Origin: Flavobacteriales bacterium
Lineage (GTDB): Bacteria; Bacteroidota; Bacteroidia; Flavobacteriales_E; Vicingaceae
Assembly (NCBI GenBank): GCA_020635815.1
Contig: JACJZB010000004.1
Location: forward strand, 248,001 to 312,000
Direction: 5' to 3'
DNA length: 64,000 bases
Shown: positions 54,788 through 64,000 of the stretch, piece after piece
How the letters are laid out: the number at the start of each line of letters is the position of its first letter
Position numbering within the stretch: position 1 is the stretch's first letter
The notes under the pieces: model-generated
Told to the model about the DNA's origin: nothing
Database searches by the model: none
The model's input: the letters and a program-made list of their open reading frames with translations, nothing else
Position numbers and translations under genes: made by a program

Positions 54788-55386
54788 AAATTCATTTCAG
54801 TTACGTACTTAAAAACAGGTTCTGTTAAGAGGTAACGAACGTCTTTTTTTTCTTTAATTGCGGTTCTAATAAAGCTTGCTGATACTTTCATTACTGGAGC
54901 ATCACAAACAATTATGTTTTTATGTTGAGCGAGGTTGTTTTCTGTTTTAGTTTCTTCCTTTAATTCATTTCGTTCTTGTTCGGTAAGTGCCCTTGGATAA
55001 ACATAGATAGGATGATTATTTAAAATTTCTTCATAATTTCTCCATTTATGTAAAGTGCGTAAATTGTCTTCTCCCATTATAAGCGAAAACTCATGTTTTG
55101 GGTGTTTTTCTTTTAAGTAAGCTAAAGTGTTCGAAGTATATGAAGGTTGAGGAAGTTTAAATTCGATGTTTGAAGCGGTGAGTTTTTCGTTATCCTCAAT
55201 AGCAATTTCAACCATAGCTAAGCGATGGTAGTCTTCTAGTAAAGTTTTTTTTTTCTTTAATGGATTTTGAGGGGTAACAACTAACCAAACTTGATCAAGA
55301 TTGGTATAATCGGCCATATAATTTGCAATAATTAAATGGCCAACATGAATAGGATTGTATGTGCCAAAGTATAAACCTATTTTCAT
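54775..55386 (-). CDS. nadD: Nicotinate-nucleotide adenylyltransferase
   Basis: NadD makes deamido-NAD from nicotinate mononucleotide and ATP. The 203-residue protein has the nucleotidyltransferase start KIGLYFGTYNPIHVGHLIIANY with the HxGH motif, PQNPLKKKKTLLEDYHRLAMVE, and the C-terminal SASFIRTAIKEKKDVRYLL signature (ISSSxIR type). It follows gmk by 7 bp. Confidence 0.96.
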   Translation of the reverse strand: MKIGLYFGTYNPIHVGHLIIANYMADYTNLDQVWLVVTPQNPLKKKKTLLEDYHRLAMVEIAIEDNEKLTASNIEFKLPQPSYTSNTLAYLKEKHPKHEFSLIMGEDNLRTLHKWRNYEEILNNHPIYVYPRALTEQERNELKEETKTENNLAQHKNIIVCDAPVMKVSASFIRTAIKEKKDVRYLLTEPVFKYVTEMNFYKK

Positions 55387-55393
55387 ACGTAGT

Positions 55394-55960
55394 TTATTTT
55401 TTCAAAAAAGATTTTACAATATATAATGCTTCTTTTTGCGATTCTTCAAGATTTGAATTTACGATGATAGTATCGAACCACTTTGAATAAGATAATTCTT
55501 TGTCTGCTTTGGCTAATCTTTTTTGAATTTTTTCTTCATCTTCAGTGCCTCTTCTTCTCAACCTTTCTTCTAAAGCTTCCATCGAAGGTGGTTGGATAAA
55601 AATGGCCATTGCTTTTTCACCAAAATATTTGGTTAAACTTAATCCGCCCTCCACATCAACATCAAAAATCACATTTTTTCCATTATTCCAAATTCGCTCA
55701 ATTTCCGCTTTTAAAGTACCGTAAAAGTTATCTTTATAAACTTCTTCCCACTCAATAAACTCATTATTTTCTATTTTCTTTTTAAAGTCTTCAGTAGATA
55801 AAAAATGATAATCAACGCCATCAATTTCGCCCTCCCTTTTTTCTCTATTACATGCCGATATAGAAAATTCTAACCCTAAATCTTGTTGTAATAAATATTT
55901 GGTAATTGAAGTTTTTCCAGCTCCCGAAGGGGCACATAAAATAATACACTTTCCTTCCAT
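55394..55960 (-). CDS. gmk: Guanylate kinase
   Basis: Gmk phosphorylates GMP. The 188-residue protein has the P-loop APSGAGKTSIT at about 10-20, the GMP-binding NREKREGEIDGVDYHFLS and FIEWEEVYKDNFYGT, and DVDVEGGLSL. It follows the yicC gene by 6 bp, so both are co-transcribed with nadD. Confidence 0.97.
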   Translation of the reverse strand: MEGKCIILCAPSGAGKTSITKYLLQQDLGLEFSISACNREKREGEIDGVDYHFLSTEDFKKKIENNEFIEWEEVYKDNFYGTLKAEIERIWNNGKNVIFDVDVEGGLSLTKYFGEKAMAIFIQPPSMEALEERLRRRGTEDEEKIQKRLAKADKELSYSKWFDTIIVNSNLEESQKEALYIVKSFLKK

Positions 55961-55966
55961 CTCTCT

Positions 55967-56845
55967 TTATAATATATTTAATGCTTGTTCTTTAATTTTT
56001 TCTAATTCATCTTTCATTTTTACCACTATTTTCTGAATTTCAGCGTGGTTTGCTTTAGAGCCCAAGGTGTTTATCTCCCGGCCTATTTCTTGAGAAATAA
56101 AGCCTAATTTTTTCCCTTCGGAAATATCAGAATCCAAGGTTTCTAAGAAGTAGTTACAGTGAGTTGTCAATCTTGTTTTTTCTTCGGTCACATCAAATTT
56201 TTCGATGTAAAAAATTAATTCCTGTTCAAACCTATCGTTGTTGATGTTTTGTTCGCCTACTGCCTCTTTTAAATGATTGCTGATTCTTTCTTTTACAGTG
56301 TTAATTCTTTCTTCGTCATATTGTTCAACTTCAGTAAGAAGTGAAACAATATTGTTTATTCTTAATGTTAATTCTTCTCGTAACGATTTTCCTTCATCTT
56401 TTCTGAAATTATCGAGTTCAATAATGGCTTCTTTAATTGTTTTTTCAATTTCTAACCATTCATTTTCGTCTAATTCAGTTTTCTCTGACTTATAAACGTC
56501 AGGCATTTTTGCAACGATGGAAACTAAATTTTCGTTTGATTCAGTTTCATTTAATTCACTTAAAACTTCTTTAAGCTCAGTATAGTATTTTTTGAAAAGG
56601 TCTTTATTTAAGTTTACAGAAGATTGTTCTGCCAATAATTCAACATAAAGATTAAACTCTATTTTGCCTCTTTCTAGTTCCTTGTTAATCAACGATCTAA
56701 TTGGTAATTCTTTTTCTTTGTAAAAAGAAGGTAGTCGAACAAACATGTCAGCCTGTTTACTGTTAAGAGATTTAATCTCTACACTAATTTTTTTATTATT
56801 TACTTCAGCAGTTGCTTTGCCAAAGCCAGTCATCGATTTAATCAT
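55967..56845 (-). CDS. YicC/YloC family endoribonuclease
   Basis: This 292-residue protein matches the YicC family. The N-terminal domain starts IKSMTGFGKATAEVNNKKISVEIKSLNSKQ and the C-terminal DUF1732 domain ends with KLGFISQEIGREINTLGSKANHAEIQKIVVKMKDELEKIKEQALNIL. Members have been reported as RNases acting on small RNAs. It heads the yicC-gmk-nadD unit, an arrangement frequent in bacteria. Confidence 0.94.
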   Translation of the reverse strand: MIKSMTGFGKATAEVNNKKISVEIKSLNSKQADMFVRLPSFYKEKELPIRSLINKELERGKIEFNLYVELLAEQSSVNLNKDLFKKYYTELKEVLSELNETESNENLVSIVAKMPDVYKSEKTELDENEWLEIEKTIKEAIIELDNFRKDEGKSLREELTLRINNIVSLLTEVEQYDEERINTVKERISNHLKEAVGEQNINNDRFEQELIFYIEKFDVTEEKTRLTTHCNYFLETLDSDISEGKKLGFISQEIGREINTLGSKANHAEIQKIVVKMKDELEKIKEQALNIL

Positions 56846-56995
56846 AAATTAATTTTGAGGTACAAAGGTAATTTATTTGTTGGAAGTTTGAGGAATGATA
56901 AAAGAAGTTCTTACGAGTAAGAACGGAAGAGGATAAGTAACTAACTAAATACAGGTATGGTTAAGAGAAAGTTTTTTTAGGTGATAACGATATAA

Positions 56996-57032
56996 AAAGG
57001 AATGATGCTTAACATATTAAGCATCATTCCTT
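56996..57032 (-). terminator. Terminator after the M4 metallopeptidase gene
   Basis: AAGGAATGATGCTTAA pairs with TTAAGCATCATTCCTT. On the minus strand it follows the stop codon by 7 bp and leads into TTTTTATA. Confidence 0.85.
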
Positions 57033-57038
57033 GTGTAT

Positions 57039-60000
57039 TTAATGAAGAATAATTTTTCTTATAATGGCTTCTTTGCCAAAATAGACTTGAATAAGATAAA
57101 TTCCTTTAGCTTCATTACTAAGATTAAATTGATAATTACTACTGTTTATTTTAGATTCGGAAAGTACAACTTTACCTAATTTATCATATACAAGAATATG
57201 ATCGATTACATGGTTATCATTTAACTTAATTGTAAACTCTCCAGAAGAAGGGTTAGGTGCAATAGAAATATTAGTTGAATTAATTTCATTAATATTTACG
57301 TTAGTTGAGATACATACTTGATTAGTTATGGACGAGCTACATGAAGCTCCATTCATTACATTTAATGTTACAGCATAACAACCAGTATCGGCATAAACAT
57401 GTAGAGGATTAGCTAAAGAAGCAGAATAACCATCACCAAAATCCCAACTCCATGATATAGCTCCATTAGATGTAGAAACAAATTGGGTTGCTTGATTAGG
57501 AGGTGCAGGAACAAAAGTGAAGGAGGCATTTAAGCTATTAATTAGTATTGATTGTTGCGTGGTGTCTGAACCATAGGCATTAGTAGTAATTAGTTGTACA
57601 GTATAGTATCCAGCTACAGTATAAGTGTGAAATGGATTTTGATATGTAGAAGTTGTACCGTCACCAAAATTCCATAACCAACTTGTAGGAAAATTAGTTG
57701 ATACATCTGTAAATTGAACTACTCCTTGACATTGGTCTAAAATGCTATAAGTGTAATTAGTATTTGGAGGTTGTGTGTTAGATTGTATAATAATCGAATA
57801 GTCTTCGTATTGCCCGTACGTAACATCTGTACAAGAACTGGTTATATTGTTTGCATAATAATCTGAAGCAACCCTCATTCTTAAAGGTGTATTTAATAGC
57901 GAACCATTAGGTATAGTAATGTTTCCTGAATGATTCTGCATAATATTATCAGAAGAAAAAACTAATTCATTTGTTAGATTAAATTGGCCATCATTATTAA
58001 AGTCTATCCAAACAATCACATCTTCATTGTATGAAGTTCCTGTAGTAATGTTAACAGCGTAGGTGCTTCCTTCGGTTACATTTGTTGAAGCGGTACATGA
58101 ATAATCTTGATAGCCATCAGTTCCGCCATTTGTACTATTATTAATAGAGGCAAAAGTAAAGTTGTATATTCCCATACCAACAGACCCTGCACTAATTGTA
58201 GAAGGAGTACAGTAAGCTGAGATTGGGCCATTTATATTTGTAATGTTTATTGTTTCGTAAACAGTATCGCATGAGGTTGCGTTACAAGCAATTAACTGAA
58301 CATAATAGTTTCCAGGGGAAGTATAAATATGTGTAGGGTTTTGTAAATTGGATGTATTTCCATCGCCAAAATTCCAGGTCCATGATGTTGGTGTGTTTAT
58401 AGTTCCATCTGTAAAATTAACTTGGCCACTACATGAGTTTGGAATGTCATAAGTGAAAGATGCACATGGATCAAACGATATATTTAAAGTACATGGCAAT
58501 AGTATTTGAGGGTTTAAAGGGTCGTTTGAGTTGATGCTGATGTCTGAATAATAGACTCCTCCATTTAAACCGTCACTATAAAAAGTAACATTAATTATTG
58601 TTGAATCTGAAGGTGTTATAGTATCACTGTATTGAGATAAATCCATCCAACTTGCAATAGCACCAGATCCAGTCCAAGATATAGAATTAGCAATTATTTG
58701 AGCAGCATAATTATCATAATTAAAATAATCATAAGCAATAAAAATTACTTTTCCCGAGCCAAATGGTCTGTAAGAAACCACATCGTAGCCACTGTATTCG
58801 ACTAAGGTTACAGCATCACTATTTGTAATGTTATTTGTATAGGTGGCATTTTGTCCAGGAATTGTAGAAGGGAATCCAGAAGTTATGTTGTGCGTATTGT
58901 TAATTACATTCATAGTACCTGAATATGCGTTAACACCTCCAGTTCCAGTCATTAATCCAGTATTGTAAATATGAGCTCCTGCATTATCTGTTCCACAAAA
59001 TATAACAGAACCTCCATTTGAAACAAAACTTTGAAGAATTGTAGCAAAATTGCTAAATGTAGCTGCAGACCCCGATTCTATTTCCGGAATTAACAAAACA
59101 TCTTTTCCAACTAATGCTGCTTGCAGTGTTGTAGGAACAGTCGTATTAATTGGAGTTAAATTATAATTAGTGAAATATTGATTTATTGCAGCAATAGTGT
59201 TAGGATATTCAGTTGTCATATCAACACCATAAGTTAATGCGAGTACTTCAATAGTACCACTAGCACTACCAGAGCCATCAATGTCGAATTCTAAACTACT
59301 ACCACCTGTATTATATATCGTGAAAGGTAGGGTAATTGAGTCTTCACATGCTGATAAACTAACATTTAACGAAGTTGGATTAACAGAAATAATAGGTGCT
59401 GATGTACTAGTTCCGTTCAGACATATAGTTGTATCGCTATCATTATTATAAATGGTTAAGAAAGAGCTAAATGATCCAACGCTTGTTGGAGAAAAAGTAA
59501 CATCAATGGTTGCTGAATCGCCAGGTAAAACCATTAAGTAAGTAGTCGCTGCGGTATAAACGGTATTTCCACTGGTTACATTGGTAACAAATAAAGTGTC
59601 ACAGCCATTGTTGAAAATAGTTAAAGAATCAGAAAGAGATGTGTTTTCCATGATAGAACCGAAATTTAAGCAGGTATCTGATAAAGCAATTTCTGGAGAT
59701 CCATCTACAGTAAATGATACCGGAATGGTATCTAATGGGCTTAGAGGATCATTAGAAGATAGTATGATGTTGGTATTATAAGTGCCAGAATTTAATCCGT
59801 TAGCATATAAAGTAACATTAAATGTTGAAGAATCAGCAACGTTTACATTAAGCGTATCTGTACTTGATGTTATCCATTGAGGAACAAGTGCAGAACCAAC
59901 TTGAATGTCATCGTAATATGCTATCCCAGTTTGTAGATTGTATAAATGAATTTTTGAAATGTCATTAGAGTTATTTCTAAAAGGGAAATTTGCTTGAATT

Positions 60001-63000
60001 AAGTTTCCATCAATGTAGTAGTCAAATGTATGGGTGATATAATTAATATTTTTAAATTCAAAATGATACCATTGGTTAATATTAGCAGGAGTATTTATTT
60101 CGAATGAGGAATTCGCATATAATCTCCAATTACCTTGGTATGCGTAATGAAATATAATGTCTCCAGAATTTACTATGTTAGCATCTCCAACTACAAAATA
60201 GGTATTTGCATTTGTACTATTAGTTGTTTTCATCTTTACACTCAAATAATTTGTCGTGTTAGGAGTAAATGAAGAATTAACACCGTTAAAATGAGCTGAT
60301 GCAGTAGTGTTTTGTAAACAATAATTTCCTTGGGCTGGATTTGAGGAGGTTACAGAAAAATTTCCTCCAGATGTGGTCCAGTTACTAATAGAGCCATTTT
60401 CAAATCCATCATAAAAATATGTTCCACCGTTTGAAGTGGTTTCTTCAATATCGATAGATGTGTATAAAGTACCTTGACCAGTATTATATACTGTAATAGG
60501 TATAGTAATAGAATCGTTACAACTGAATATTGTTTCTGTTATAGTTGTGGGATTATAAGAAATGATAGGAGCTCCAATACCAACACCATTTACTAAAACA
60601 TACGACAAGGTGTCATTATTATTAATAAAAATGGTGTCATTATATGTTTTTATAGTATCAGGAGAAAAAGTTAGGATAATAGTATCATTACTATATGGAG
60701 GAATCTGAAAGCCCCCAGAACTTACTGTAAAACTGCTGTTTGTTGATAGAAATGAAGTTACATCTAAAGTATCACATCCATTATTGTAGATATAAACGGT
60801 ATCAGTTGTAGAAGCTCCAACTTGAAGAGTTCCAAAATCAATATTGGTAGGAGAAATAGAAATTAATGGTTGTCCAGCTACAGTAAAAGTAATAGGTACT
60901 AATAAAGGGTTGTTTGATAGGTCATTCGAGTTAATAACAATAGTGTCGTTATATGTTCCTGCATATAAATTTGAAGCATCTAATGTAACAGAAATAGTTG
61001 AAGTGTCAGACACAATTACAGTATCTGTATTTTGGGATAATGTTAGCCAATTAGCTAAAGAATTACTGCCTGCCCATTTTACAGCATTCGCAATAAATCT
61101 AGAGGCATTATTATCAGTGGAATAATAATCAAAACCTACGTATATAACTTTACCTTCACCAATTTCCCTATAAGAAACAACACTATTTCCAATGTAGTCA
61201 AGTATTTTTACAGCATCTGGGTTGGTAAAATTATAATAAAATGTTGCATTAACTGCATTTGTGGGTAAAGAAATAGAGTCTGCTAATTCATGAGTAGGGT
61301 TAACAAGGTTTAATCCACCTGAATTTAAAACACCTCCATAACTGCCTGAGAATAAGCCAGTATTAAAAATTTCGGAACCAGAAAGCGAACCACCTCCACA
61401 AAAAATAACAACCCCTCCATTGGCAACAAAATCTTGTAGTACAGTTGCAAAACCACTAAAAACAGCTGCATTACTCGATTCTTGTTCTGGAATTAAGAAT
61501 ATATTTTTTCCAACCAATGCTGTTTGTAATACAGACGCACTTGTTGTATTAGTTTCTGTAAGGTTATAATTTGTATAGTATTGATTAATTGCTGAAATAG
61601 TATTAGGATATTCAGTACCCATATCAGTACCGTAAGTCAAAGCTAAAAGCTCAATGGTACCATTTCCAAAACTGTTTGAACCCTCAATGTCATACACTAA
61701 ATCACCACTTCCTGTATTATATATATCTAAAGGGATGGTAATAGAGTCGCCACAAGAAACACCTGCTAAAAATGGATTTGGTGTTACATTAATAATAGGA
61801 GCATCTTGTACGGTAATACTATACGCAACGGTATCACTTTCATAACAATTATTGGTAATTAATTGAACGGTGTATGCTCCTGCAGTTGTATATACATGGG
61901 TAGGGTGTTGTGTGGTAGATGAATTCCCATCTCCAAAATCCCATACCCATGAACCAGGATAGTTGGTTGATAAGTCTGTAAAATCAACAGGGGTATTAAG
62001 AGGAGGGTTATTGTCAGACATAGAAAAATTACTAGTTGGTGCTGAGGTTGGAGTGGTAGATGACCACGTAGCTTCCCATCCCGAATAAACGGTAGAACTA
62101 TTAGAATACCATGTAATATACATACTACCCGACGTTGCGGTAATAGATGCTGGAGGGGTAGATGTTGTGTTATAACTTCCTAAAAGAGTTCCTGAGGCAT
62201 CTGTACCATCATACACACGCATATAATCTGTAGATGTAGGGCTATAAAAACTAGTAAATGATAAGGTAATATCAATAGCACACCCTGGATTTATTAGAAA
62301 AGAACAGTTCTCATTATTACTATAATTACCAGTTGAACCACCAGAATCATATAATATACCTGATGTTACTGTTGTGGAGTCTGAGCTTCCACACATATTA
62401 TATTGATTTACAACATTAATATAGGCTGTTTTAGATAGAGAGTCGGTACCGAAAGCATTAGTTGCTACTAGTTTAACAGGGAATGAGCCTAAAGTATTGT
62501 AGGTTGCTGAAGGGGCTTGTTGATTTGATGTTGGAGTAGTGGAGCCACTAAAAGTCCAATTCCATGAGGTAGGTATATTTTGAGTTAAATCTGTAAAGTT
62601 GACTGTTTCTCCAACATTAATAACAGTATTGTTTGCTATAAAATCTACCGATGGAGGGTTTGTATTAGGTATAATTGTTACGGCATAATCTTCATATTGA
62701 CCATAAGTTACATTAGAGCATGAAGAAGTTATGGTGTTTCCATAATAATCTGATGCTATTCTCATTCTTAAAGGTGTATTTAGTATGCTGCCAGAAGGGA
62801 TGATAATAGTTCCAGCATGATTTTGCATTATATTGTCAGATACAAAAACTAATTCGTTAGTCATATTAAACTGACCATCATTATTATAATCAATCCATGC
62901 ACGTACATTTTCGTTGTAGCTAGTTCCTGTAGTAATATTTATAGGGTACATCATGCCTTCGGTTATGGTGGTGGAGTTACTACAAGTGTAATCTTGATAA

Positions 63001-64000
63001 CCTTCTATACCTCCATTTGAACTATTATTGATAGAGGAGAAAGTTAAATTAAATATTCCCATACCATAAGTAGATGCTCCCGTAGTGGTGGGTAAGCAAG
63101 TTGCAGCAATTGGGCCGCCACTGTTTGTAATGGTTATAAAATTAGGTTGAATTAAGGTGTCTTGAGAGCCACAAGAGGCTGAACCACTAGTTATTAAAGA
63201 TACCGTATAAGATCCTGGAGCAGTATAAGTATGAGAAGGGTTTGTTGAGGTGCTAGTGTTCCCATCTCCAAAGTCCCATATATAACTAGATCCATTCGTA
63301 CTATTGTTAGTAAAAGTTATAGTAGAAGGAGTGGTGCAGCTATAATTAAGGTCTGAAGTAAAAGCTGAAATTACTGCATTTGAATAAAGATTTCCTACGC
63401 CAACGGCATACCATGCGTTAGTGGTTGCAATCTCTTCTGCACTACAGCTTCCATATAAATCGATGGCTGATTGGATGGCATAATATCGGGCATCGCTATA
63501 TTGTGAGTTTGGAGTTAAATATGTTGTTAAATTTCGGTATGCTATTGCTGATGCTGCAGTCATTCCTATTCCTGAAACAGAGAATGGGTTACCAATATCA
63601 TTAGTTCCTGAACCTCCATTGGTTAATAGGTAAAACCAGTAGTTTTGTACTCCTGAATTGGTATGAACACCTCCATTATCTAAAGATCCTACATACCAAT
63701 TTGTTCCATTGTATGTATCAGGGTCACCATAGGCATTTGGGTTTGACATACTTCTAAAAGGAACTCCTGTTAAAGCAAATTGTTCACCCATAAGGTAGTT
63801 TGCTGTACTTGGATTGTTGTAAAAATCAATAGCTATTCCAAAAATATCACTAAACGATTCATTTAGAGCTCCTGATTCATTCATATACACTAGACTGGCA
63901 GTGTTTTCTGTAACAGCATGCGTTATCTCATGGCCTACAACGTCTATAGAAGTAAGAGCTGAATAATTAACGCCGTCACCATCACCATAAGTCATTTGAG
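57039..64000 (-). CDS. Giant secreted M4 (thermolysin-like) metallopeptidase with PKD, GEVED, CUB, LamG-like and T9SS type A domains, 5' end beyond the window
   Basis: The reading frame is open at the right edge; 2,318 residues are visible. The start of the visible part is the M4 core: QMTYGDGDGVNYSALTS then HEITH (the zinc HExxH, residues about 22-26 of the visible part) and ESFSDIFG. C-terminal regions in order, with approximate visible-residue numbers: PKD (205-285), GEVED (296-446), PKD (450-525), CUB (533-649), PKD (656-729), beta module with a Rossmann-like domain (734-1046), choice-of-anchor D-like repeats, LamG-like (1192-1369), a second Rossmann-like module (1536-1839), PKD (1840-1915), GEVED (1924-2072), two PKD (2075-2220), and the T9SS-A tail (2236-2318; ISIAPNPSSGEFTI). 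Secreted proteolysis is likely; the accessory domains probably bind surfaces or substrates. It ends in a strong terminator. Confidence 0.88.
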   Translation of the reverse strand, partial: QMTYGDGDGVNYSALTSIDVVGHEITHAVTENTASLVYMNESGALNESFSDIFGIAIDFYNNPSTANYLMGEQFALTGVPFRSMSNPNAYGDPDTYNGTNWYVGSLDNGGVHTNSGVQNYWFYLLTNGGSGTNDIGNPFSVSGIGMTAASAIAYRNLTTYLTPNSQYSDARYYAIQSAIDLYGSCSAEEIATTNAWYAVGVGNLYSNAVISAFTSDLNYSCTTPSTITFTNNSTNGSSYIWDFGDGNTSTSTNPSHTYTAPGSYTVSLITSGSASCGSQDTLIQPNFITITNSGGPIAATCLPTTTGASTYGMGIFNLTFSSINNSSNGGIEGYQDYTCSNSTTITEGMMYPINITTGTSYNENVRAWIDYNNDGQFNMTNELVFVSDNIMQNHAGTIIIPSGSILNTPLRMRIASDYYGNTITSSCSNVTYGQYEDYAVTIIPNTNPPSVDFIANNTVINVGETVNFTDLTQNIPTSWNWTFSGSTTPTSNQQAPSATYNTLGSFPVKLVATNAFGTDSLSKTAYINVVNQYNMCGSSDSTTVTSGILYDSGGSTGNYSNNENCSFLINPGCAIDITLSFTSFYSPTSTDYMRVYDGTDASGTLLGSYNTTSTPPASITATSGSMYITWYSNSSTVYSGWEATWSSTTPTSAPTSNFSMSDNNPPLNTPVDFTDLSTNYPGSWVWDFGDGNSSTTQHPTHVYTTAGAYTVQLITNNCYESDTVAYSITVQDAPIINVTPNPFLAGVSCGDSITIPLDIYNTGSGDLVYDIEGSNSFGNGTIELLALTYGTDMGTEYPNTISAINQYYTNYNLTETNTTSASVLQTALVGKNIFLIPEQESSNAAVFSGFATVLQDFVANGGVVIFCGGGSLSGSEIFNTGLFSGSYGGVLNSGGLNLVNPTHELADSISLPTNAVNATFYYNFTNPDAVKILDYIGNSVVSYREIGEGKVIYVGFDYYSTDNNASRFIANAVKWAGSNSLANWLTLSQNTDTVIVSDTSTISVTLDASNLYAGTYNDTIVINSNDLSNNPLLVPITFTVAGQPLISISPTNIDFGTLQVGASTTDTVYIYNNGCDTLDVTSFLSTNSSFTVSSGGFQIPPYSNDTIILTFSPDTIKTYNDTIFINNNDTLSYVLVNGVGIGAPIISYNPTTITETIFSCNDSITIPITVYNTGQGTLYTSIDIEETTSNGGTYFYDGFENGSISNWTTSGGNFSVTSSNPAQGNYCLQNTTASAHFNGVNSSFTPNTTNYLSVKMKTTNSTNANTYFVVGDANIVNSGDIIFHYAYQGNWRLYANSSFEINTPANINQWYHFEFKNINYITHTFDYYIDGNLIQANFPFRNNSNDISKIHLYNLQTGIAYYDDIQVGSALVPQWITSSTDTLNVNVADSSTFNVTLYANGLNSGTYNTNIILSSNDPLSPLDTIPVSFTVDGSPEIALSDTCLNFGSIMENTSLSDSLTIFNNGCDTLFVTNVTSGNTVYTAATTYLMVLPGDSATIDVTFSPTSVGSFSSFLTIYNNDSDTTICLNGTSTSAPIISVNPTSLNVSLSACEDSITLPFTIYNTGGSSLEFDIDGSGSASGTIEVLALTYGVDMTTEYPNTIAAINQYFTNYNLTPINTTVPTTLQAALVGKDVLLIPEIESGSAATFSNFATILQSFVSNGGSVIFCGTDNAGAHIYNTGLMTGTGGVNAYSGTMNVINNTHNITSGFPSTIPGQNATYTNNITNSDAVTLVEYSGYDVVSYRPFGSGKVIFIAYDYFNYDNYAAQIIANSISWTGSGAIASWMDLSQYSDTITPSDSTIINVTFYSDGLNGGVYYSDISINSNDPLNPQILLPCTLNISFDPCASFTYDIPNSCSGQVNFTDGTINTPTSWTWNFGDGNTSNLQNPTHIYTSPGNYYVQLIACNATSCDTVYETINITNINGPISAYCTPSTISAGSVGMGIYNFTFASINNSTNGGTDGYQDYSCTASTNVTEGSTYAVNITTGTSYNEDVIVWIDFNNDGQFNLTNELVFSSDNIMQNHSGNITIPNGSLLNTPLRMRVASDYYANNITSSCTDVTYGQYEDYSIIIQSNTQPPNTNYTYSILDQCQGVVQFTDVSTNFPTSWLWNFGDGTTSTYQNPFHTYTVAGYYTVQLITTNAYGSDTTQQSILINSLNASFTFVPAPPNQATQFVSTSNGAISWSWDFGDGYSASLANPLHVYADTGCYAVTLNVMNGASCSSSITNQVCISTNVNINEINSTNISIAPNPSSGEFTIKLNDNHVIDHILVYDKLGKVVLSESKINSSNYQFNLSNEAKGIYLIQVYFGKEAIIRKIILH

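Noticed and set aside
1..64000. tRNA, rRNA, CRISPR arrays, prophage, insertion sequences with transposase
   Set aside because: No cloverleaf-like sequence, regular spacer array, or transposase, integrase or phage structural protein was recognised on either strand. A covariance-model scan could still reveal a small RNA.

Overview
The window is a 64-kb chromosomal segment of an AT-rich Bacteroidota bacterium, most likely in the order Flavobacteriales. The support is: type IX secretion (T9SS) C-terminal sorting domains of both the A and B type, two DUF6089/PorG-like proteins beside uppS-bamA-skp, bacillithiol synthesis (bshA), a DUF6341/DUF6427 pair, TTG-N20-TAnnTTTG-type promoters, weak Shine-Dalgarno sequences, and signal peptides that almost all cleave just before a glutamine. 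Species cannot be read from the sequence. LAYOUT. 1-3.3 kb: end of fabH, then accB and accC (fatty-acid initiation), then a tandem universal stress protein. 3.6-8.5 kb: a small membrane protein; an OmpA-like protein overlapping tsaB; prcB-like and 39-residue lipoproteins with pdxJ on the minus strand; a CBS protein. tsaB carries an in-frame 150-codon DUF559 nuclease-like insertion bounded by 11-bp inverted repeats. 8.5-17.9 kb: envelope biogenesis block (TamA/BamA-like protein, nadK, two DUF6089/PorG-like proteins, uppS, bamA, two skp/ompH, murI). 17.9-21.7 kb: accessory stretch with a DUF6624-like gene between two 130-bp direct repeats, bshA, a HEAT-like hypothetical, a small membrane protein and palindromic dispersed repeats. 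21.7-27.9 kb: two paralogous RemB/Wzi-like outer-membrane barrels flanking a WecA-type transferase, then a LEA-2 lipoprotein and an M20 peptidase. 28.1-34.9 kb: T9SS type B adhesin-like protein, gpmI, PIN-PhoH ATPase and a lipoprotein glutaminyl cyclotransferase. 34.9-49.0 kb: a minus-strand run of T9SS cargo (PNGase F-like, GEVED/DUF8202-like, PKD and LamG-like proteins) with two small ORFs and a membrane TPR-HTH regulator. 49.4-56.8 kb: rplM-rpsI, rpsB-tsf, pyrH-frr, DUF6341/DUF6427, nadD, gmk, yicC. 57.0-64.0 kb: the 3' part of a giant secreted M4 metallopeptidase, open at the right edge. HOW IT FITS TOGETHER. Much of the window concerns the cell envelope: lipid and undecaprenyl precursors, BAM and periplasmic chaperones, T9SS accessory barrels, and the cargo that T9SS would export. 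The glutaminyl cyclotransferase fits this picture, since all 18 signal-peptidase-I proteins with a visible N-terminus appear to expose Gln at +1. No tRNA, rRNA, CRISPR array, integrase, transposase or prophage gene was seen. The most notable accessory structures are the DUF559 insertion in tsaB, the 130-bp repeat-bounded gene, a heptanucleotide tandem repeat in the OmpA signal-peptide codons and a dispersed palindromic repeat family.
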